In this document: positions 32,317-36,691 of the stretch, piece by piece
Layout of the letters: every line of letters starts with the position of its first letter
How positions within the stretch are numbered: the stretch's first letter is position 1
NCBI GenBank assembly: GCA_035551475.1
Contig: DASZMX010000071.1
Location: 1-36,691 of the forward strand
DNA from: DASZMX01 sp035551475
Lineage (GTDB): Bacteria > Verrucomicrobiota > Verrucomicrobiia > Limisphaerales > Palsa-1400
Reading direction: 5' to 3'
DNA: 36,691 bases
The notes under the pieces: generated by a model
What the model was told of the DNA's origin: nothing
What the model saw: only the letters and a program-made list of their open reading frames with translations
Databases searched by the model: none
Translations under genes and position numbers: made by a program

Positions 32317-33789
32317 CTACCAGTGAGTCTGGAGGCGGTAGAAGCGGCGAGGGCCTGAAGCGAGAGGGTCGCTGGCGTAGCCGTTGGAGCTCGGGCCGCC
32401 TAGATTCAACCAGCCACCGGGAGCCAGGTTGGTGGAGTACTGGACTTGATAGTATTGACCAAGGGCGGGATTCCACGTCATCCAAAAGGAGCTGCCATTG
32501 GAGAAGGAAGACTGGAAAGACGGCGCAATGGGAGGGGCGAATGGCGCGACAATATTAAGCGTGGCTTGAGCGGTCGTGGACGCGTTGCCGGCGCCGTCCT
32601 GGGAGTTGACCAGAACATGATACGTTCCCGCAGGCAAAACTCCCGCGTCGAGCGTCCATTGGGTTGTGCCGTTGACACGGGGGCTGAAAGCCACGCCATA
32701 AGGCTGTGCGATAAAAGTGGCGAGGACGCGAGCCACGCCGATGTTATCCGCGGCGGTCCCGGACACAATCAAATGGCCGGTATTGGTGCCGGCGGCGGTA
32801 ATCGCAGCCGTTGGCGCGGCGGTGTCCACAGGGGGAACGGTGAGGAATTGAAAATCGACGTAAACGAGATTGGCATTGCCGGGAGTCGCCAAACCAGTAT
32901 AGTTGACAGGCACGTCCGTGAGGGGCGATCCTGGGCTCGAGAGCGAGTCGTCGTAAATGCCATGCCCATTTTTGGAGAGGCGATTAAAGTAATTGAGAAT
33001 GTTCGTGCCGCTGGTGACCCGGCCAAACACGGTGAAACCCGAATTTTGAAAATCAAGATTGGCGGAATTGTTGGCCAGGTTGAAGAAAAATGCGCTTTCA
33101 GCGGAATCCGGGTCGCCGCTCTTTTTTGCCATGGCCACGGTGCCGTAACCATTGTGAATGACAGGGCCAACATTAAATTCGTTATCGAGCGAGGAGATAA
33201 GAGGCGGGTTCTCGACAAAAGTGTCCACGTACGTTTGCGTGATGGAGAAACCGGAAAGAGCCGCATTGGTGCGGTTGGCGGCGTCGTAGCTTCCTCCCTG
33301 CAAGACAAACCCGGGAAGCAAACGATCCATGAACATATTGGAGTAGGCTCCCGAAGTGAGGTAGTGAATGAAATTTTGCACCGTGGCAGGTTTGTCGTGA
33401 TCGAATAATTGGAGGGTCAGGTTGCTCGAGCCGCCGCCCATGAAGCCGGAGAAGGTCACCTGCACAATGGTTCCCGGAACGACATTGAGTTGAGCGGAGC
33501 GCGTGGTGGTCGTGGATTTGTCGGCGGCGGTGAGAACCGCGTCCAAAGCCGCGCCATTAGTCACGTTATCAAGGTCAAGAAGAGTGTTGGTGGCGTTGGG
33601 AATGTTGGAGCCATTGCTCCGCCACTGGCAGGAAACGGCGCCGCTGGCCGCGACAAAGAATTGCGCTGCTGAGGCGACGTTGACGGTGGCGTCCTGAGGT
33701 TGGATGGTGACAACCGGCGCAGCCCCCTGCCCTGTCATTGCCGCAACCAGGGCGCACCCCACGATCCAATGGCGAAGGTGAGAAATCAT
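32317..33789 (-). CDS. Secreted Ig-like/cyclophilin-type PPIase protein, paralogue of the 6109-9435 product
   Basis: 490 aa. Signal peptide about 1-23, Ig-like domain 25-105 (QPQDATVNVASAAQF), cyclophilin-type domain about 106-320, Ig-like module about 328-410, and a C-terminal beta domain ending GPRRFYRLQTHW. The cyclophilin domain is aligned residue for residue with the 1108-aa paralogue: Arg156 (MDRLLPGF), Gln164 (VLQGG) and AFFFN (233-237) are kept, whereas the Trp121/His126 equivalents are replaced. An intact LQGG suggests this copy is closer to a working isomerase. It lacks the InlB-like repeats of the larger copy. It lies 30 bp after the 511-aa secreted protein gene, probably in one operon with it. 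Start ATG 33789. Confidence 0.87.
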   Translation of the reverse strand: MISHLRHWIVGCALVAAMTGQGAAPVVTIQPQDATVNVASAAQFFVAASGAVSCQWRSNGSNIPNATNTLLDLDNVTNGAALDAVLTAADKSTTTTRSAQLNVVPGTIVQVTFSGFMGGGSSNLTLQLFDHDKPATVQNFIHYLTSGAYSNMFMDRLLPGFVLQGGSYDAANRTNAALSGFSITQTYVDTFVENPPLISSLDNEFNVGPVIHNGYGTVAMAKKSGDPDSAESAFFFNLANNSANLDFQNSGFTVFGRVTSGTNILNYFNRLSKNGHGIYDDSLSSPGSPLTDVPVNYTGLATPGNANLVYVDFQFLTVPPVDTAAPTAAITAAGTNTGHLIVSGTAADNIGVARVLATFIAQPYGVAFSPRVNGTTQWTLDAGVLPAGTYHVLVNSQDGAGNASTTAQATLNIVAPFAPPIAPSFQSSFSNGSSFWMTWNPALGQYYQVQYSTNLAPGGWLNLGGPSSNGYASDPLASGPRRFYRLQTHW

Positions 33790-33819
33790 TCGTGATGATA
33801 ACCCAAACGCGGATTTTAG

Positions 33820-35355
33820 CTAGTTTCTGACGCGAAAAAAAGCCGCGGCGTTGGTCGCGGGAACGACCAGGATGCGGACGCTGGTCGTGACGGCAGGCGT
33901 CCACCCGGAAGCCGAAGCGGGCGTTTGATCGACGATAAAAGGGGGTGAGCCGCCGAGCCACGTGAGTTGGACATTTGCACCGAAGGCTGCGGCGTTAAGC
34001 GAAATAGGATCGGTCACGTTGATGATCACCGCGTCATAAGCCACGGCGTGCACACCATCGGCCGCGCTGAGTTCAAGCGTGTAGATGCCGGGCGCGCTGA
34101 AGGTGGCGGTGGTGTTGGGTTGAAAAGCGTGGGCGAAGGTTGCCACTCCGGGGCCGGAATACATTTTCCACTGCACCAGCGGAGCGGAGTTGGAGGATGT
34201 GACGCTGCCCGCCAGGGCGATGATTTGCGAAAGAGAAACCGTTTGATCAGGCCCCGCTGAGACAGCGGGGGCGCCGGGCGAACGCGGGCCTTCATTGGGC
34301 CCGGTGGATTGAACGACTTCAAAATTGGTCAATCCGACGGTGGCGATGTCATCAAACGCGCCATCCGGCCAGCGGTCGTCAGGAGTGATCGAAATGGAAA
34401 AGAAACCGCCATTGTCCGCCACAAATCCGCCGTATTTTTTCAGCCCTAGTAGCACGGCTTTTTCTTCACGCGTCCAATTGGCGGGAATGGCAAAGCCGGC
34501 TTTCAGCCGCAAGCGCTGCCCCATGGAAGGGAGGTTCGGCAGCGTATTGGTGGAGGCGTAATGCGTGGCTGGATAAATGTAGGAGTTGTAAAGTGAGCGT
34601 TTGACCACGATGCGGCACGCATGCTCCACCATGCTGCGTTCGCACTCATCGAAGCGGATCAGCGCGGGGAACATCGGCAGGCCGGCAGCGTCACCGGATG
34701 TCCAGCCATCAGGACGCAGTGCGTTGGTATTGAGGTCGAAGATGGCGCCGTTGGCGGCTTGCCAATTGCCGCCGGCCAGCAACGTATGCCAGGTTTCAAA
34801 ACTCCGGCCGGCGCCTGGTTGCACCATGATGGCGTGACGGTCTCCGCCCAATTGGGCGGCGTCCGTTTGGGCCTCGGCGAGCGTTTCGGAATCGGTTTGG
34901 GTGGGCCAGCCTTCGATCGGCAAGTTGCTCGGTATGGGATAAAGGCCGTAGGGAAACGAGCCGCCGTGGAGGTCGGACTCATCAGGATAATCCGTGAAAT
35001 CAATCTGGAGAAGCGGCTGACTGTCTGGCGTCAAGACGAAGTTCATTTCCTGGAACAAGCGCAGCGTGCGGCGATTGGAAGGCAGATCGGAGATGACCTG
35101 CGCCATGATCGCATCCGAGTTGCCCAGGCGCGGCAATCCTGAAATGTCCTCGTTAAAAGGATTGGTCACCGGGAAAATTTGCAGGGCGGAAACCACCGCG
35201 TCCGCCTCGGACGTGTCAAAGAGAATAGCATTCGTGACCAGCGGCGCCGGGCCCAGGATCCGGCCCTCCTGATTGATGCGCTCGGCGTGGGAAAGCCCGC
35301 TGGCGGAGAGGGCCATCACGGCGGCGAGAGCGGCGCGCTGACAGAAACCCGTCAC
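33820..35355 (-). CDS. Secreted protein of unknown function with PKD-like domain
   Basis: 511 aa. A signal peptide of about 24 residues (ending GLSHA) precedes an N-terminal region of about 340 residues containing HAIMVQPGAGRSFETWHTLL, HACRIVVKRSLYNSYIYPATHYAS and PSMGQRLRLKAGF. This order of motifs recalls a widespread but uncharacterised secreted family in actinobacteria and myxobacteria (from memory; no function assigned). Residues about 363-450 form a PKD/Ig-like domain (GPDQTVSLSQIIALAG). The last 60 residues resemble a beta domain and end AAAFFRVRN. It lies between the AsmA-like gene (10 bp upstream) and the cyclophilin gene (30 bp downstream), all on the minus strand. Start ATG 35355. 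Confidence 0.78.
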   Translation of the reverse strand: MTGFCQRAALAAVMALSASGLSHAERINQEGRILGPAPLVTNAILFDTSEADAVVSALQIFPVTNPFNEDISGLPRLGNSDAIMAQVISDLPSNRRTLRLFQEMNFVLTPDSQPLLQIDFTDYPDESDLHGGSFPYGLYPIPSNLPIEGWPTQTDSETLAEAQTDAAQLGGDRHAIMVQPGAGRSFETWHTLLAGGNWQAANGAIFDLNTNALRPDGWTSGDAAGLPMFPALIRFDECERSMVEHACRIVVKRSLYNSYIYPATHYASTNTLPNLPSMGQRLRLKAGFAIPANWTREEKAVLLGLKKYGGFVADNGGFFSISITPDDRWPDGAFDDIATVGLTNFEVVQSTGPNEGPRSPGAPAVSAGPDQTVSLSQIIALAGSVTSSNSAPLVQWKMYSGPGVATFAHAFQPNTTATFSAPGIYTLELSAADGVHAVAYDAVIINVTDPISLNAAAFGANVQLTWLGGSPPFIVDQTPASASGWTPAVTTSVRILVVPATNAAAFFRVRN

Positions 35356-35365
35356 AGGCGTGAGG

Positions 35366-36145
35366 TTATTTGAAAAGGCCCTTTAACCCATCTGTCGCCT
35401 TTTTGACGTTGCCGCTCTTGAGGGCGTCTTTGGCGCCGCTAAGAGCTTCCTTCCCCAAGTCACCGGCGTTTTTCGCGAGGGCGCTGGCGGCGGCGGTCAG
35501 CACCGCATGCAGGGCGCGCTGGCCCACTTCCACCGGGGTGATGCCGTCAGGCCCCGTCCCCAGCCCTGTCACATGGATATCTGGAATCGGCAGCGTGATG
35601 GTGCGCCCGCCGGACAGGTACGAGTTGACTTCCAGCTTCGCGCCGGAAATGACCAGATCGTTGACCTGCAATTTACGCTCCGATTTAGCGGGGCTGGCGG
35701 GCGCGGCGGTGGAGTCAGTCGCGGGCGCGGTGGCTGGGCTGCCCACGTAGTCATTTAGATTCTTCTCAATCTTGGTCAGGTTATTGTCGGTCGGGCCGCC
35801 TTCCAGCATGATGACGGGGTTTTTGACCGAAATGGTTTCAACCACCAGTTTCGAGCCAAAGACGGAGCCGGGTTGAACGTGGACGGTGATATCATCGACA
35901 GCCACAGCGGTGGGCGTTTTGCAGCCGGCTGGGTTGCCGAGGATGAATCCCGTGAGTTGCGCGCGTCCTCCGAACAGCCAGACCTCGGCGCTTTTCAGTT
36001 TGACGTCCACCTTGGTGGCGTTGGGGCCGATGGTTTCAACCCCCTTCTTGACAATGGCGCCGAGGGAAAAGGCGAGGACGACGAAGACCACCAGCAACAG
36101 GACAACCAAGCCCACCACCGCGCGCACGATCCATTTGGTTTTCAT
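35366..36145 (-). CDS. AsmA-like single-pass inner-membrane protein
   Basis: 259 aa. One N-terminal membrane anchor (residues about 8-30, VVGLVVLLLVVFVVLAFSLG) is followed by a periplasmic beta-rich domain with DVKLKSAEVWLFGGRAQLTGF, VDDITVHVQPGSVFGSKLVV and VKNPVIMLEG, the repeating 'layered strand' pattern of AsmA/DUF748-like proteins. A low-complexity Ala/Pro/Ser/Thr linker (about 135-153) separates a second part and a helical Ala/Lys/Gly-rich C-terminus. AsmA-like proteins are linked to envelope lipid transport (established for the family); the role here is inferred and the protein is much shorter than AsmA itself. Start ATG 36145, with a good promoter just upstream. Confidence 0.72.
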   Translation of the reverse strand: MKTKWIVRAVVGLVVLLLVVFVVLAFSLGAIVKKGVETIGPNATKVDVKLKSAEVWLFGGRAQLTGFILGNPAGCKTPTAVAVDDITVHVQPGSVFGSKLVVETISVKNPVIMLEGGPTDNNLTKIEKNLNDYVGSPATAPATDSTAAPASPAKSERKLQVNDLVISGAKLEVNSYLSGGRTITLPIPDIHVTGLGTGPDGITPVEVGQRALHAVLTAAASALAKNAGDLGKEALSGAKDALKSGNVKKATDGLKGLFK

Positions 36146-36160
36146 AGTTAAACCCGAGTT

Positions 36161-36189
36161 ATTCTAACCGCATTTTCATGGTGCGGCAA
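36161..36189 (-). promoter_or_regulatory. Sigma70-like promoter for the AsmA-like/secreted-protein operon
   Basis: On the minus strand, TTGCCG (36189-36184) and TAGAAT (36166-36161) are separated by exactly 17 nt, a good match to the housekeeping consensus. Transcription would start about 15 bp before the ATG at 36145, giving a short leader. The promoter lies in the 80-bp spacer after the partial gene at 36226. It would drive the AsmA-like, 511-aa and 490-aa genes. Confidence 0.55.
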
Positions 36190-36225
36190 CTGCGGGGGAC
36201 GGGGCGAGATATAAATAGAAACGGG

Positions 36226-36691
36226 CTACGGCGCGCGGCGGACTTTAAAGAACGTCGGGCCGCCCAGGCTGTTGATGGGCGCGGAAAAGAGCGGAGCCTC
36301 GGCGCCGGTGGCAAGGGTGGCGGCGGTCTGCCAATCCGCCCACGCCGGATCGGTGGTCGCCTGGATCTGGACGCCGCTTGCTGTCAAATAACCACCGACC
36401 GAAAACTGGATTTGTCCGTTGGTCACTGTTAGATCGTAAATGACCGGCAACCCCGATTCCAGGCCGGTGAGTTTCATGGCGGCTTCCGCGGCTTCGCCCG
36501 TCGTGGCGTTGGTAAAGATACGGTTTAACTCCGCGGCGATAATGGCGTCGCCTGGGTATTTTTGACGCGCATGGAAAAGGCGTTCCGGCAGGGACAAATC
36601 GTTGGTGGCGCCGGCATAGGCGGCGTTGAGGTAAAGGCGGCGAAAGTCCTGCAGCGTCTCGAGATCGCGAAGGCCGAACTGCGCCGTAGGC
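36226..36691 (-). CDS. C-terminal part of a secreted beta-domain protein (5' end off the right edge)
   Basis: An open frame runs from base 36690 to a stop at 36226, at least 154 residues. The visible part includes LETLQDFRRLYLNAAYAGAT, ERLFHARQKYPGDAIIAAEL and then VTNGQIQFSVGGYLTASG. It ends in a beta-rich stretch (VQIQATTDPAWADWQTAATL ... GGPTFFKVRRAP) like those closing the other secreted proteins here. The N-terminus, and so the signal peptide and main domains, are outside the window, so function cannot be called. The apparent TTG start at 36597 is internal to the open frame. Confidence 0.6.
   Translation of the reverse strand, partial: PTAQFGLRDLETLQDFRRLYLNAAYAGATNDLSLPERLFHARQKYPGDAIIAAELNRIFTNATTGEAAEAAMKLTGLESGLPVIYDLTVTNGQIQFSVGGYLTASGVQIQATTDPAWADWQTAATLATGAEAPLFSAPINSLGGPTFFKVRRAP

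Noticed and set aside
1..36691. tRNA, rRNA, CRISPR, prophage or insertion-sequence content
   Set aside because: Intergenic gaps are too short for most RNA genes, and I saw no cloverleaf, repeat-spacer array, transposase or phage protein.

Overview
The window looks like a chromosomal segment of a Verrucomicrobia-type bacterium (GC-rich, Gram-negative). This placement is an inference. It rests on three large secreted beta-sandwich/Ig-type proteins (two with a cyclophilin domain) and a partial fourth, a GTP-type PEP carboxykinase, RNase HIII, LolA and RND/TolC outer-envelope machinery, a long-tailed IF-3 and frequent GTG/TTG starts. I see no phage, insertion sequence, CRISPR array, rRNA or tRNA. 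Coding density is very high and no gene-free stretch exceeds 300 bp.

Layout. 1-330 (-): the 5' part of a helix-turn-helix regulator that runs off the left edge. 481-5512 (+): an FAD aromatic-hydroxylase-type monooxygenase, pckG, and a soluble receiver-PAS-histidine kinase. 5486-9435 (-): a 1108-aa secreted Ig/cyclophilin protein translationally coupled (GTGA) to rdgB. 9704-13018: infC (+) with a 10-codon leader ORF, rnhC (-), mutY (+) and a VOC/glyoxalase-fold gene (+). 13021-14981 (-): an orphan DppD/DppF-type ATPase pair without permeases. 15031-15948 (+): a secreted ThuA-domain protein. 15999-22137 (+): five tightly overlapping genes: a halogenase-like flavoenzyme, a lipoprotein, an MMPL exporter fused to an LpxL/HtrB-type acyltransferase, a LolA-like carrier and a FabZ-type hotdog dehydratase. 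22127-23198 (-): an 89-aa helical protein coupled to an EboB-like TatD hydrolase. 23255-29725 (+): a CusC-CusB-CusA copper/silver efflux operon plus a YtkA/FixH-like protein. 29808-32306 (+): a single-chain HPr-EI-EIIA phosphotransferase. 32317-36691 (-): a secreted Ig/cyclophilin paralogue, a 511-aa secreted PKD-type protein, an AsmA-like single-pass protein with a good sigma70-like promoter, and the 3' part of another secreted protein that runs off the right edge.

The most interesting unit is 15999-22137. Its content (exporter, acyltransferase, LolA, dehydratase, flavoenzyme) resembles the envelope-lipid/pigment module of aryl-polyene and flexirubin/dialkylresorcinol clusters, but no ketosynthase, ACP or ligase is present in the window. 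The MMPL and acyltransferase parts are fused in one chain. Directly convergent with it lies a TatD hydrolase resembling EboB, a family tied to metabolite export to the periplasm. Together they may form an unusual system for building and exporting an outer-membrane lipid or pigment.
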